Assembly: GCA_964561785.1 (NCBI GenBank)
Contig: CAZLRF010000022.1
Coordinates: 16,393 to 80,392 of the forward strand
Reading direction: 5' to 3'
DNA: 64,000 bases
DNA from: DATBSL01 sp964561785
GTDB taxonomy: Bacteria; Acidobacteriota; Vicinamibacteria; Fen-336
Under the pieces are notes generated by a model that was not told where the DNA came from, did no database searches, and saw only the letters and a program-made list of their open reading frames with translations. This document shows positions 30,524 to 38,777 of this stretch, piece by piece. Positions within the stretch are counted from its first letter, which is position 1, and every line of letters starts with the position of its first letter. A program made the translations under genes and the position numbers.

Positions 30524-32068
30524 TCAGCCCTGCCGCGCGGCCTTCGCCTCGCGGCGCGCTTTCTCGCCTTGGACCACCATCTGGTAGGCCAGATAGTACC
30601 TGTAGATGTTGCTGACGTAGGTGACCGTCTCCCGGCCGATCTCCTTCGCCGCCACGAGCTCGACGTTGTTGAACCAGCGGTCCGGGTCGAGGCCCTGGGC
30701 CTTCGCCTTCTGCCGCAGGAGCGCCACCCGGCGCGGGCCGGCATTGTACGACGCGAACGCCAGCAGCATCCGGTCGAGAGGCCGCAGGCCGGGCTCGTCG
30801 TAGTAAGTGTCGATCATCCAGCGGTTGTACTTGATGCCGGCGTGGATGTTGCTCTCCAGCTTCTCGATGTCGGGAATGCCGACCGCCTCGTCGCGGGCGG
30901 TCGAGGGCAGGAGCTGCATCACCCCGATCGCCCCCGCCCGGCTGCGCTTCGTCTGGTCGAGGCCCGACTCCTGGTACCCCTGGGCGGCCATCAGCAGGGG
31001 GTCGAGGCCGTAGCGGGTCCCGTACGTGCGGAACAGCTCGACCATCGAGAGGAAGCGCCGGCGGTCCTCGTCGCTGCGGGCGCTCCGCAGCCACCTGGTC
31101 GTCCTGAGGTACTTGTCGATGAGCACGTTGCCGGCCAGGGTGCCCTGCTCGTGGGTCTTGAGGAAGGCGTTCACCGCCGCGGCGAGCTTCGGGCTGTTCT
31201 TCCGGAAGGCCCAGCCGATGTCGCCCGGCGGGCTCGCGACGTGCGCGTGCTTGCGCAGGCCGGGGAAGACCTGCAGGTACAGATCGGCCATGAACCCGTC
31301 CACGACCGTGGCCGGCACGAGGCCCGCGTTCACCATCTCCAGGATGTCGCCGTCCTCGAGGACCTCCGGGGCCGGAAGCACCTCGACGCCCGGCCGGCCG
31401 GCCGCGGCGAAGCGCCGGTTGAGCGCCGCGAGGTGCTCGGCGTAGCTGCTCGACGGCCGGACGTACACCTGCCGGCCCGACAGGTCGTCGAGGCCCTCCA
31501 CCGCCGGGGCGCCGGGTCCGGTGACGAGGTGCTCGCGGATGCCGGTGGCGACCGGCTCGGAGAAGTCCACCCGCTTGCGCCGCTCGGGCGTCATCGTGAG
31601 GCTGGCCACCGCGATGTCCCCCCGGCCGTCCTCCAGCATCGGGAGGAGCTGGTCGCGCCCGACCGGGATCAGGACGACGTAGACCCTCACCACCGTGTTG
31701 CCGAGCGTGCGGTTGAGCTCCTTCTCGAACGCCTGGACGAGCTCGTAGGTGAGCCCGGCCTGCCGCCCCCGGTCGACGAAGTACAAGACGGGGCTCTGGA
31801 CCGTGAGCACGCGCACCACCCGCCGCTTCACCATGCCGTCCAGGTCGCCGGTGAAGGGCCGCACGAGCGGCGCGAGCCCGGCGGGGAGCGGCGTCGGCTC
31901 GGGGGCGGGCTCCAGGTCGTGCTCGGCCGCCGCGCGGACCGCCTCGGCCGGGGCGGGGCCCTCCCCGGTCTCGGCGGGGCGCGAGCGCCCGCACGCGGGC
32001 GCGAGCAGGCCGAGGAGCAGCAGCGCGGTGGCGCCTGCGGCGGTCGCGCCGCGCACCGGATCGTTCAT
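30524..32068 (-). CDS. mltF: MltF-like lytic transglycosylase lipoprotein
   Basis: 514 residues behind CGGAGG. Lipobox LLAPAC puts the acylated Cys at 26. Residues 80-320 are a type 3 periplasmic solute-binding domain (GLTYELVQAFEKEL, RVDFSEPVATG), and 345-500 an SLT domain with catalytic E367 in QGYQESGLD, AGAIGVMQLLPSTA and SYNAGPRRV. This two-domain order is that of MltF, which cleaves peptidoglycan between MurNAc and GlcNAc, forming 1,6-anhydroMurNAc, with the sensor domain controlling activity. It sits in the outer or inner membrane facing the periplasm. Confidence 0.92.
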   Translation of the reverse strand: MNDPVRGATAAGATALLLLGLLAPACGRSRPAETGEGPAPAEAVRAAAEHDLEPAPEPTPLPAGLAPLVRPFTGDLDGMVKRRVVRVLTVQSPVLYFVDRGRQAGLTYELVQAFEKELNRTLGNTVVRVYVVLIPVGRDQLLPMLEDGRGDIAVASLTMTPERRKRVDFSEPVATGIREHLVTGPGAPAVEGLDDLSGRQVYVRPSSSYAEHLAALNRRFAAAGRPGVEVLPAPEVLEDGDILEMVNAGLVPATVVDGFMADLYLQVFPGLRKHAHVASPPGDIGWAFRKNSPKLAAAVNAFLKTHEQGTLAGNVLIDKYLRTTRWLRSARSDEDRRRFLSMVELFRTYGTRYGLDPLLMAAQGYQESGLDQTKRSRAGAIGVMQLLPSTARDEAVGIPDIEKLESNIHAGIKYNRWMIDTYYDEPGLRPLDRMLLAFASYNAGPRRVALLRQKAKAQGLDPDRWFNNVELVAAKEIGRETVTYVSNIYRYYLAYQMVVQGEKARREAKAARQG

Positions 32069-32133
32069 TGGGTTCCTCCGAGCTAGACTTATACTATCCG
32101 TCGTTCCCGCCGCGCTCGGATCCCGGAGAACCC

Positions 32134-32976
32134 ATGAGAGATGCCGTGGTCGTCCGGTTCGTGCTGCCGCTCGCCCTCTTGACCCTGGCCGCGTGCGGCC
32201 GCCGGTTCGAGGGCGGGGGGGAGCTCCGGGCCCAGCGGGTCGTCCTCTCGCGCGAGGTCGAAGGGCTCCGGGAGACGGTGGCGCGCCTCGAGCGGGGCGA
32301 GCCCCTCCTGCCGGTGGAGGACGTGGCGGTCGCCATCGACGACGCGCTCGTGCGCGACATCATCGCCGCCCAGCTGCCGTTCGAGGCGCAGGTCGACCGC
32401 TTCCGGGTGGTCCTCACCGCGGCCGAGGCGCAGTTCCGCGGCAGCCCCGTGGTGAGGCTCCGCGGCGAGATCCAGCCGCAGGAGAGGGCGGACCTCACGG
32501 CGGCCGTGTCGGTCCTGGGGGCCCTCGAGGACATCGCGGTCGAGCCGGAGACCTCCACCCTGCGGGCGAGGATCGCCGTCGACCACATCGACATCGAGAG
32601 AGCGGCGGGGGTCGAGCAGGTGCTCGGCGGCGCGGCCATGGACGAGGTGGCGCGCCTCGTCCGGGTCCAGCTCGAGGGCCGGCTGCCGCCGATCCAGATC
32701 CCGGTCAAGGTGCAGCAGAGCATCGAGCTCCCCGCGGTGACCACGGGCCCGGTCCGGATCGACGGGGCGAGCATGCCCCTGCAGGTGGCGGTGTCGCGGG
32801 TGTTCGCGGGCCAGGGGCGCCTGTGGATCGGCGTGAGCGTCCGGCCCGGCGAGCTCGTCAAGACCAAGGACGCGCCGGCGGCGGGCGACGCCAGCGCCGA
32901 GGAGGCCGGCGTCAGCCTCGGCGCCGACGACGAGGGCGGCGGGGGCAGGACGGCGCCGAAGGGGCAGGGGAGGTGA
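32134..32976 (+). CDS. Predicted lipoprotein A of a tandem pair (TULIP-like shape suspected)
   Basis: 280 residues behind CCGGAGA. Signal peptide and lipobox LTLAACG. A short coiled stretch (LSREVEGLRETVARLERGE, 37-55) leads into a long alternating beta/alpha region: VAIDDALVRDIIAAQLPFEA, LRARIAVDHIDIERAAG, RVQLEGRLPPIQIPVKVQQ. The low-Cys, amphipathic-strand pattern is reminiscent of TULIP lipid-binding folds such as DUF1439, but this is a judgement by eye. The tail is acidic and Gly-rich. It overlaps the ribosome site of the next lipoprotein gene, which has the same plan. Confidence 0.72.
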   Translation: MRDAVVVRFVLPLALLTLAACGRRFEGGGELRAQRVVLSREVEGLRETVARLERGEPLLPVEDVAVAIDDALVRDIIAAQLPFEAQVDRFRVVLTAAEAQFRGSPVVRLRGEIQPQERADLTAAVSVLGALEDIAVEPETSTLRARIAVDHIDIERAAGVEQVLGGAAMDEVARLVRVQLEGRLPPIQIPVKVQQSIELPAVTTGPVRIDGASMPLQVAVSRVFAGQGRLWIGVSVRPGELVKTKDAPAAGDASAEEAGVSLGADDEGGGGRTAPKGQGR

Positions 32977-32978
32977 GC

Positions 32979-33992
32979 GTGCGCCAGCGACCCGCCGCTC
33001 TCGTCGTCCTCGGGGCCGCGCTCCTCGCCGCGTCGCTCTCGTGCGGTCGCGGCGACCGCCGGACGCCCGATCAGATCCGCGCCGACATCCGGGCCCTGGA
33101 GAAGGAGCGCGACGCGCTCCGGCAGCGGGTGGACGACCTGATGGTGAAGGACGAGCGGGTCGAGAGGATGCCCGACACGCCCGTGCGGGTGGGCGTCCCC
33201 ACGAGCCTCGCCCGGGAACTCGTCGAGCGGCTCGTGGCGGGCTTCGTCGACCAGGTGACGCTGGAGCTCAAGAACCTCAAGGTCAAGAAGAGCGGCACGG
33301 TGAGGAAGGTCGTGACCCTCGGCCATTACGACCTCCGGGTCGATATCCACCAGGTGAGCGGGCGCCTGAAGACCGGCAAGCCGGAGGTGACGTTCGGGGG
33401 CGACAAGGTCGCCCTGGCCCTCCCGGTGACCGTCGCGTCCGGGACCGGGCGCGCGACGATCCACTTCAAGTGGGACGGGAGAAACGTGGCTGGGGCCACC
33501 TGCGGCGACATCGAGGTGTCCCAGGAGGTCTCGGGCGGCGTCCGTCCGGACACGTACCCCGTCCGTGGCGGGCTGGTCCTGTCCGCCACCTACCAGGAGA
33601 TCCTGGCCCGGCCGACGTTCCCGCGCCTCAGGGTCAACCTGAAGGTGGTCCCGTCCGAGCAGTCCTGGGCGGCCGTCGACCGGATCCTCGGGGACAAGGG
33701 AGGCGTCTGCGGGTACGTGATCGAGAAGGTGAACGTGCGGGGCATCGTGCAGCGGCTCGTCGACAAGGGCTTCAACGTCCGGCTGCCCACCGACAAGATC
33801 AAGCCGATGGCGGTCCCGGTGGGCATCGAGCCGACGATGCAGGTGCGCGGCCAGCCGGTCGCGCTCTCGATCCGGGTGGGCGACCTCGCGATCACGAAGG
33901 ACATGATCTGGCTGGGCGCGCGCGTGGCGGTGGCGGTCGGCGAGGAGGCGGAGAAGGAGATCGAGAGGCGGAAGGCGGAGGAGGCCCGCTAG
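32979..33992 (+). CDS. Predicted lipoprotein B of a tandem pair
   Basis: 337 residues from the GTG five bases after GGGGAGG. Signal and lipobox AASLSC. A coiled coil (RADIRALEKERDALRQRVDD) then a strand-rich body: ARELVERLVAGFVDQVTLEL, DLRVDIHQVSGRLKTGKPEV, ATIHFKWDGRNVAGATCGDI, VIEKVNVRGIVQRLVDKGFN. Like its upstream neighbour it combines N-terminal lipid anchor, coiled coil and a long two-lobed beta domain, so the two may come from an ancient duplication and work together in the envelope. No known family was recognised. Confidence 0.72.
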   Translation: MRQRPAALVVLGAALLAASLSCGRGDRRTPDQIRADIRALEKERDALRQRVDDLMVKDERVERMPDTPVRVGVPTSLARELVERLVAGFVDQVTLELKNLKVKKSGTVRKVVTLGHYDLRVDIHQVSGRLKTGKPEVTFGGDKVALALPVTVASGTGRATIHFKWDGRNVAGATCGDIEVSQEVSGGVRPDTYPVRGGLVLSATYQEILARPTFPRLRVNLKVVPSEQSWAAVDRILGDKGGVCGYVIEKVNVRGIVQRLVDKGFNVRLPTDKIKPMAVPVGIEPTMQVRGQPVALSIRVGDLAITKDMIWLGARVAVAVGEEAEKEIERRKAEEAR

Positions 33993-34447
33993 GGCTCTCT
34001 CGTCAGCTCGTCGAGCACGGCCGCCACCGCCGGCTCGACTGCGGCGGCGACCGCGGGAGTCATGTCGCGGCGGAACTCGAGGACGCTCTGCGCCTCGATC
34101 GCGACGATCCTCACGTCGGTCGGCATCGCGTAGCCGAGCTGCCGGCCGAGGGCGAGCGCGCGCGGCAGGTCGATCCCGTGGGCGCTCGCGGTGCGCTGCG
34201 TCGGAACGTCGTCGGGCGTGAGGATGCGGATCTCGCCCGGCGTCCCGCCGGTGATCGCGGCGTCGACGAGGATCGCCCGGTCGTAGCCGGTCATGCGCTC
34301 CATGAGGCGCAGGCCGCCGGCCTCGTCCTCTTCGACGTCGACGCCCCGCGCCCCGCGGAGCCGCTCGCGGACGAGCGCCGCCACCGCGAGCCCCACCGCG
34401 TCGTCGCCGAGGAGCGGGTTGCCGAGCCCGAGGACGAGCGTTCGCAC
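33989..34447 (-). CDS. Hydrogenase-maturation-type protease (HycI/HyaD family)
   Basis: 152 residues. The family motifs are present: LGLGNPLLGDDAVGL at the start (acidic metal ligand), ILVDAAITGGTPGEI (second Asp) and SAHGIDLPRAL (His ligand). These enzymes cut the C-terminal tail of the large subunit of [NiFe] hydrogenase once nickel is inserted. No hydrogenase or hyp gene is in the window, so the target is elsewhere or the protein has another job. The stop overlaps that of lipoprotein B by a palindromic CTAG, the two genes being tail to tail. The GTG start lacks a clear ribosome site. Confidence 0.85.
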   Translation of the reverse strand: MRTLVLGLGNPLLGDDAVGLAVAALVRERLRGARGVDVEEDEAGGLRLMERMTGYDRAILVDAAITGGTPGEIRILTPDDVPTQRTASAHGIDLPRALALGRQLGYAMPTDVRIVAIEAQSVLEFRRDMTPAVAAAVEPAVAAVLDELTREP

Positions 34448-34632
34448 CGCGGAATTATCGCCCGTTCGGGCCAGGCTCGCCCCGCGCCCGGTCGACGTCG
34501 TCTCGCCCGGGGGATGGGCGGCGAGACCAGCGGCGGGGTCCGCTCGCCGGGCGCGGGACGGTAGGGCAGTCTTCCCCGGACCGCGCCGCGGCGGAATAGT
34601 CTCGATGAGCCATCGGCGTGCGACCTCGGGAC

Positions 34633-34638
34633 TATACT
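34633..34638 (+). promoter_or_regulatory. -10 box ahead of the four-helix membrane protein
   Basis: TATACT in GGGACTATACTCGGCACTC would place transcription start within two or three bases of the ATG at 34647, and there is no ribosome binding site, so this transcript may also be leaderless. The rest of the 199-base gap back to 34448 shows no other gene, hairpin or repeat. Confidence 0.45.
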
Positions 34639-34646
34639 CGGCACTC

Positions 34647-35072
34647 ATGCACCGCGAGGCGATCCCCGCCGTCGAGAGCGCCCGGCCCGCGCCGTCCGCC
34701 CGGACCCTCGCGCGGCGCCGATTGCGGCTCGTCGCCGTCGCTCTGAACGGGGTCCTCTTCGCCACCGGTCTGTACTTCGAGGCGCACCCTCGCGACCGCC
34801 ACGACCTGTGGTCGGCGGGCGCGGTGGCGGCGGTGGCCATCCTCAACTCCGCCTCGCTGACCATCCCCCGCCGGGGCGCGGTCAGCGAGCGCTTCGTCCT
34901 GCGCCTGCGGCGGATCGCCCTCCTCGCCAACACGCTGCTTCTCCTCGCGGCGGCGGTCATCGTGCTCCTCTCCGCCCTGCGCGACTGGCGGCACGCGGTC
35001 CTGCACGGCGTCGCCCTCGTCGTCCCGCCGCTGCTGACGATCGTCGCCCTGCGCCGCTACCCGCACGGGTAG
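34647..35072 (+). CDS. Four-helix membrane protein of unknown function upstream of uvrC
   Basis: 141 residues. Four hydrophobic spans at about 30-46 (LVAVALNGVLFATGLYF), 53-71, 87-106 (IALLANTLLLLAAAVIVLL) and 116-135, with a basic, Pro/Ala-rich cytosolic N-terminus. It lies four bases before uvrC and may share its transcript. No family recognised. Confidence 0.65.
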   Translation: MHREAIPAVESARPAPSARTLARRRLRLVAVALNGVLFATGLYFEAHPRDRHDLWSAGAVAAVAILNSASLTIPRRGAVSERFVLRLRRIALLANTLLLLAAAVIVLLSALRDWRHAVLHGVALVVPPLLTIVALRRYPHG

Positions 35073-35076
35073 CCGG

Positions 35077-36873
35077 ATGGCCCTCGCCGAGAAGCTCGAG
35101 CAGCTGCCGAGCCGCCCCGGGGTCTACCTGTTCAAGGACGCCGCGGGCGCGATCCTCTACGTCGGCAAGGCGCGGGTGCTGCGCGACCGGGTGCGCTCGT
35201 ACTTCCAGGCCTCGCGCCCGACCGAGCTCCACAAGGCCCGGATGGTCGAGGAGATCGCCGACCTCGAGCTGGTCGTCACCGACTCCGAGATGGAGGCGCT
35301 CGCCCTCGAGAACAACCTCATCAAGCGGCACAAGCCGCCGTACAACGTGCGGCTGCGCGACGACAAGAACCACCCTTACCTGAAGCTCACGCTCGCCGAG
35401 GAGTATCCGCGCCTCTACGTCGTGCGCCGCCCCTCCGAGGACGGCAGCGCCTACGGGGGGCCGTACATCCCCGCGAGCCTCGGGAGGAAGACCGCCGGTC
35501 TCGTGCGCAAGCTGTTCGGCATCCGCTCGTGCAAGGAGACGCTCGACGGACGCCGGCCGCGCCCGTGCCTGCAGCACCAGATCGGGCGCTGCCTCGCCCC
35601 GTGCGTCGCCCTCGTGTGCTCGCCCGAGCGCTACCGCCGGTCCTGCGAGGACGCGCGGCTGTTCCTCGAGGGGCGCACCGAGGACGTGGTGAGGCGCCTG
35701 CGCGAGCAGATGGAGGCGGCGGCGGCGGGCGAGAGGTTCGAGGAGGCGGCCTCCCTGCGCGACCAGCTGAGGGCGCTCCAGCGGCTCGAGGCGCCCCAGA
35801 AGATCACCACCACCGACCTCGAGGAGCGCGACCTGTTCGCCGCCCACGTGGAGGGCGACCGCGCCGCGGTCCAGGCGTTCTGCGTGCGGGACGGCAGGGT
35901 CGTGGCGCGCGAGGGCTTCCTCCTCGACCGCCTCACCGAGCCCGAGACCGTGCTCGCCGCAACCCTCCAGCAGTTCTACGCCTCCTCCCGCTACGTGCCG
36001 CGCGAGGTGCTCGTGCCGGGCGAGGTGCCCGACCGCGAGCTGCTCGAGGCCTGGCTCGCCGCGCGGCGCGGGGCGGCGGTGTCCATCCACGTCCCCCGGC
36101 GGGGCGAGAAGAAGCGGCTCCTCGACCTCGTGGAGCGAAACGCCCGGCTCGCCTTCGATCTCGAGTGGAAGCACCCGCGCCGGCAGTCCCAGGAGATCCT
36201 GCGCGCGCTGCGCGACGTCCTCGACCTCGAGGTCGAGCCGCAGCGGATCGAGTGCTTCGACGTCTCGAACATCCAGGGCGCGGACGTCGTCGCCTCGATG
36301 GTCGTCTTCGAGGGCGGCCTGCCGAAGAAGTCCGACTACCGGAAGTTCCGGGTGAAGGGCCTCGCGGGCGCCCCCGACGACTTCGCCTCGATGCGCGAGG
36401 TCGTGGGCCGGCGCTACCGGCGCCTGCTCGAGGAGGGCAAGGAGCTGCCCGACCTCGTCCTCGTCGACGGCGGCAAGGGCCAGCTCGGGGCGGCGGCCGA
36501 GGCGCTCGACGAGCTGGGTCTCGGCGACCAGCCGGTGGCGTCGCTCGCCAAGAAGGAGGAGCTGCTCTTCGTGCGCGGAGGGGGCGAGCCGATCGCCCTC
36601 GCGCGCTCCTCGCCCGTCCTCCAGCTCGTCCAGCGCGTGCGCGACGAGGCCCACCGCTTCGCGGTCGGCTTCCACCGCCAGGCCCGCTCGAGGAGGACCC
36701 TGCGCTCCGAGCTCGACGACGTCGACGGCGTCGGCCCTGTCACCCGCCGCAAGCTCCTCTCGTTCTTCGGGTCGGTGCGCGGCGTGCGGGGCGCGACCGA
36801 GGCGGAGCTCGCGGCGGTGGTGGGCAAGGCCACGGCCGCCCGGGTCCGCCGCCACTTCGACCAAAGCGCCTGA
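35077..36873 (+). CDS. uvrC: UvrABC excinuclease subunit C
   Basis: 598 residues, normal length. GIY-YIG nuclease at the start (PSRPGVYLFKDAAG, ILYVGKARVLRDRV), Cys-rich GRCLAPCV near 178, UVR domain around 208-245 (ERFEEAASLRDQLRALQRLE), RNase-H-like second nuclease from 385 (ECFDVSNIQGADVVASMVVF, LVDGGKGQLGAA) and a helix-hairpin-helix end (LDDVDGVGPVTRRKLLSFFG). It makes both incisions around UvrB-bound DNA damage in nucleotide excision repair. Compare the decayed UvrC-like protein at 55948, which lacks most of these parts. Confidence 0.97.
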   Translation: MALAEKLEQLPSRPGVYLFKDAAGAILYVGKARVLRDRVRSYFQASRPTELHKARMVEEIADLELVVTDSEMEALALENNLIKRHKPPYNVRLRDDKNHPYLKLTLAEEYPRLYVVRRPSEDGSAYGGPYIPASLGRKTAGLVRKLFGIRSCKETLDGRRPRPCLQHQIGRCLAPCVALVCSPERYRRSCEDARLFLEGRTEDVVRRLREQMEAAAAGERFEEAASLRDQLRALQRLEAPQKITTTDLEERDLFAAHVEGDRAAVQAFCVRDGRVVAREGFLLDRLTEPETVLAATLQQFYASSRYVPREVLVPGEVPDRELLEAWLAARRGAAVSIHVPRRGEKKRLLDLVERNARLAFDLEWKHPRRQSQEILRALRDVLDLEVEPQRIECFDVSNIQGADVVASMVVFEGGLPKKSDYRKFRVKGLAGAPDDFASMREVVGRRYRRLLEEGKELPDLVLVDGGKGQLGAAAEALDELGLGDQPVASLAKKEELLFVRGGGEPIALARSSPVLQLVQRVRDEAHRFAVGFHRQARSRRTLRSELDDVDGVGPVTRRKLLSFFGSVRGVRGATEAELAAVVGKATAARVRRHFDQSA

Positions 36874-36887
36874 GAGGGTGTCTCGCC

Positions 36888-36918
36888 TTGATCTGAAAGT
36901 TGGTCTAGTATAAGACCA
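36888..36918 (+). promoter_or_regulatory. Promoter and perfect operator palindrome of TA module 3
   Basis: TTGATC (36888-36893) and TATAAG (36909-36914), spacing 15, lie just before the antitoxin. A perfect inverted repeat TGGTCT-N6-AGACCA (36901-36918) covers the -10 box and ends on the A of the start codon. The arrangement is what is expected of a self-repressing Phd/YefM operon. There is no ribosome binding site. Confidence 0.6.
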
Positions 36919-37154
36919 TGAAAAAGGTCAACATCTACGAGGCCAAGGTGCACCTTTCGACCCTCGTCGACCGGGTGGCCGAGGGCGAGACGGTGCTCAT
37001 CTGCCGGCGCAACGTGCCGGCGGCGGAGCTGCGGCCCGTCCGCAAGGCGCGCCGGACGCGCCGTCCGGTGGGGCTCGTGTCCGGCTTCCGGGTCCCCCCG
37101 TCCTTCTTCGAGCCTCTGCCCGAGGACCTCCTTTCGGCCTTCGAGGGCCGCTGA
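36918..37154 (+). CDS. Phd/YefM-type antitoxin
   Basis: 78 residues. MKKVNIYEAKVHLSTLVDRV is the classic Phd/YefM N-terminal dimer fold, followed by EGETVLICRRNVPAAELRPV. The C-terminal arm (FFEPLPEDLLSAFEGR) is acidic and would fold on the toxin. It is three bases from the PIN toxin gene. The start is on the operator palindrome, so it likely blocks its own promoter when bound with toxin. Confidence 0.9.
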   Translation: MKKVNIYEAKVHLSTLVDRVAEGETVLICRRNVPAAELRPVRKARRTRRPVGLVSGFRVPPSFFEPLPEDLLSAFEGR

Positions 37155-37157
37155 GGC

Positions 37158-37544
37158 GTGCGGATCCTGCTCGACACCTGCACGTTCCTGTGGATCGTGG
37201 GCGGCGACCCGGCCCTTTCCGCGCGCGCGCGAGAGGTCTTCGTCGACCCCGAGAGCGAGGTCTACCTGAGCGCGGCGTCGGCCTGGGAGATCGGGGTGAA
37301 GCACCGCCTGGGCAAGCTGCCCCTGCCGGAGCCCCCGGAGTCGTTCGTGCCCGCCCAGCGCGAAGCCCACGGGATCGAGGCGCTCGCGGTGGACGACGAG
37401 TCGGCGCTCCACGTGGCGAAGCTGCCCGACCTGCACCGCGATCCGTTCGACCGCATGCTGATCGCGCAGGCGATCGTGGGCGGTCTGGCGCTCGTCACCC
37501 CGGACGAGTGGGTCCGGCAGTACCCGGTGCGGACGCTGTGGTAG
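37158..37544 (+). CDS. vapC: PIN-domain toxin of Phd-PIN (Sll0205-like) type
   Basis: 128 residues from a GTG. ILLDTCTFLWIVGGDPALS, AASAWEIGVKHRLGKLPLP, HRDPFDRMLIAQAI and LVTPDEWVRQYPV are typical of the PIN proteins that pair with Phd-fold antitoxins. All four acidic positions are present (D in LDT, E in WEI, D in DPFD, D in PDE). It is predicted to be an RNase held in check by the product of 36918-37154. Confidence 0.9.
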   Translation: MRILLDTCTFLWIVGGDPALSARAREVFVDPESEVYLSAASAWEIGVKHRLGKLPLPEPPESFVPAQREAHGIEALAVDDESALHVAKLPDLHRDPFDRMLIAQAIVGGLALVTPDEWVRQYPVRTLW

Positions 37545-37553
37545 GGGCGCTCC

Positions 37554-38684
37554 TCAGCCGCTGAAGCTGCGGTCCCAGCCGGAGGTGGTCGAGGCGCCCG
37601 TGCCGCGGGCGCTGCGGGCGAGCGCCTCTCTCACCCGCTCGAGGTCGATGCGGACGACCCCCTTCTCCCCGGCCGCGGCGTGGGGGTCGAACTCGAGCGG
37701 GGAGACCACCCGCCGGAAGACCTCCTTGAGGGCGCGCGCCCCGAGGCGGGGCTGGCGGGCCGCCTCGCGCACGATGCGCTCCACGGCGTCTTTCGTGATC
37801 TCCAGCCGGCAGCCGAAGCTCGCGAAGTAGGCCTGGGCCTGGCGCAGGCCCGAGTCCGGGCCCTCCACGAAGATCTTCGTGAGCGCCTCCTCGCCGAGCG
37901 GCTCGAGGAGCACCACCGCGTCGAAGCGGGAGAGGAACTGGGGGCTCACGCCGTACTCGAAGAGGTCCTCGGTCTTGAGCCAGTCGCGCAGCGAGAACTG
38001 CAGCTCCTCCCGGGCCCGGCCGTCCTCGTCCACGACCGTGACCGGCTTGAGCGCGCCCTGGTCCGCCCCCGCGGTCACGCGGTAGTAGACCGCGTCGTAG
38101 AGCCCCTCGAAGGCGCCCGCGCACACGAAGAGCAGCCCGCTCGAGTCGACGTGGACGGTTCCGCCCCCGGCCCAGGCGGGCAGGGTGAGCGGGACCGACT
38201 CGTTCTCGATGAGGGTGAGCAGGGCCTCCTGCGCGCGGATCCCGGAGACGTTCGGCTGGCCCCCGACCTGGCTGCGGATCTTGTCGACCTCGTCGACGAA
38301 GACGAGCCCGTGGGAGGCCTGCTCCACGAGCCTCTCGGCCGGGGCGGTCTCGCCGAGCTGCTCGCGGGCCCGCTCGAGCAGCCGGAGCAGGAGCTTCTCC
38401 GCGGGGTGGCCCTGCTCGGCCTCCTCGCCGAGCACGTTCGCGTGGACCCGGACGACCGTGGAGCGCAGGGCGAGGGCGGGGGTGGAGGCGAGCAGGCCCT
38501 CGACCGCCTGCATGAGGGTCGTCTTGCCCGAGCCCGAGGAGCCGATGAGGAGGATGTTGCCGACGCGGAGCCGGGCCAGCTTCTTCGCGAGAGCCACCGA
38601 CATCTCGCGCACCGCCTCTTTCTGGCCGACGACGCGCTTCTCGAGGGCCTGGGCGATCTGGGCCGGCGACGGGGTGGCGGGCAC
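37554..38684 (-). CDS. ClpX-like AAA+ ATPase without the zinc-binding domain
   Basis: 376 residues. The protein starts directly with the ATPase: Walker A GSSGSGKT (48-55), Walker B GLVFVDEVDK (126-135), sensor-2 region RLGARALKEVFRRVV and the ClpB-D2-small-type lid. Layout and length resemble ClpX/HslU, but the ClpX Cys4 zinc domain is absent and I do not see the IGF loop that docks ClpP. A Gly/Ala-rich insertion near 165-185 (AWAGGGTVHVDSSGLLF) corresponds to the pore region. It may unfold proteins without ClpP or serve another protease. Function of this subgroup is not known. Confidence 0.82.
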   Translation of the reverse strand: MPATPSPAQIAQALEKRVVGQKEAVREMSVALAKKLARLRVGNILLIGSSGSGKTTLMQAVEGLLASTPALALRSTVVRVHANVLGEEAEQGHPAEKLLLRLLERAREQLGETAPAERLVEQASHGLVFVDEVDKIRSQVGGQPNVSGIRAQEALLTLIENESVPLTLPAWAGGGTVHVDSSGLLFVCAGAFEGLYDAVYYRVTAGADQGALKPVTVVDEDGRAREELQFSLRDWLKTEDLFEYGVSPQFLSRFDAVVLLEPLGEEALTKIFVEGPDSGLRQAQAYFASFGCRLEITKDAVERIVREAARQPRLGARALKEVFRRVVSPLEFDPHAAAGEKGVVRIDLERVREALARSARGTGASTTSGWDRSFSG

Positions 38685-38777
38685 GGCCGGATTCTACCCG
38701 CTGGGGCGCCGGCCGCGGGCCCTGGCCGGCCGTGTGCTAGGATCACGGTTTCGTCCGAACCGAGGAGCCCGCCCCGT

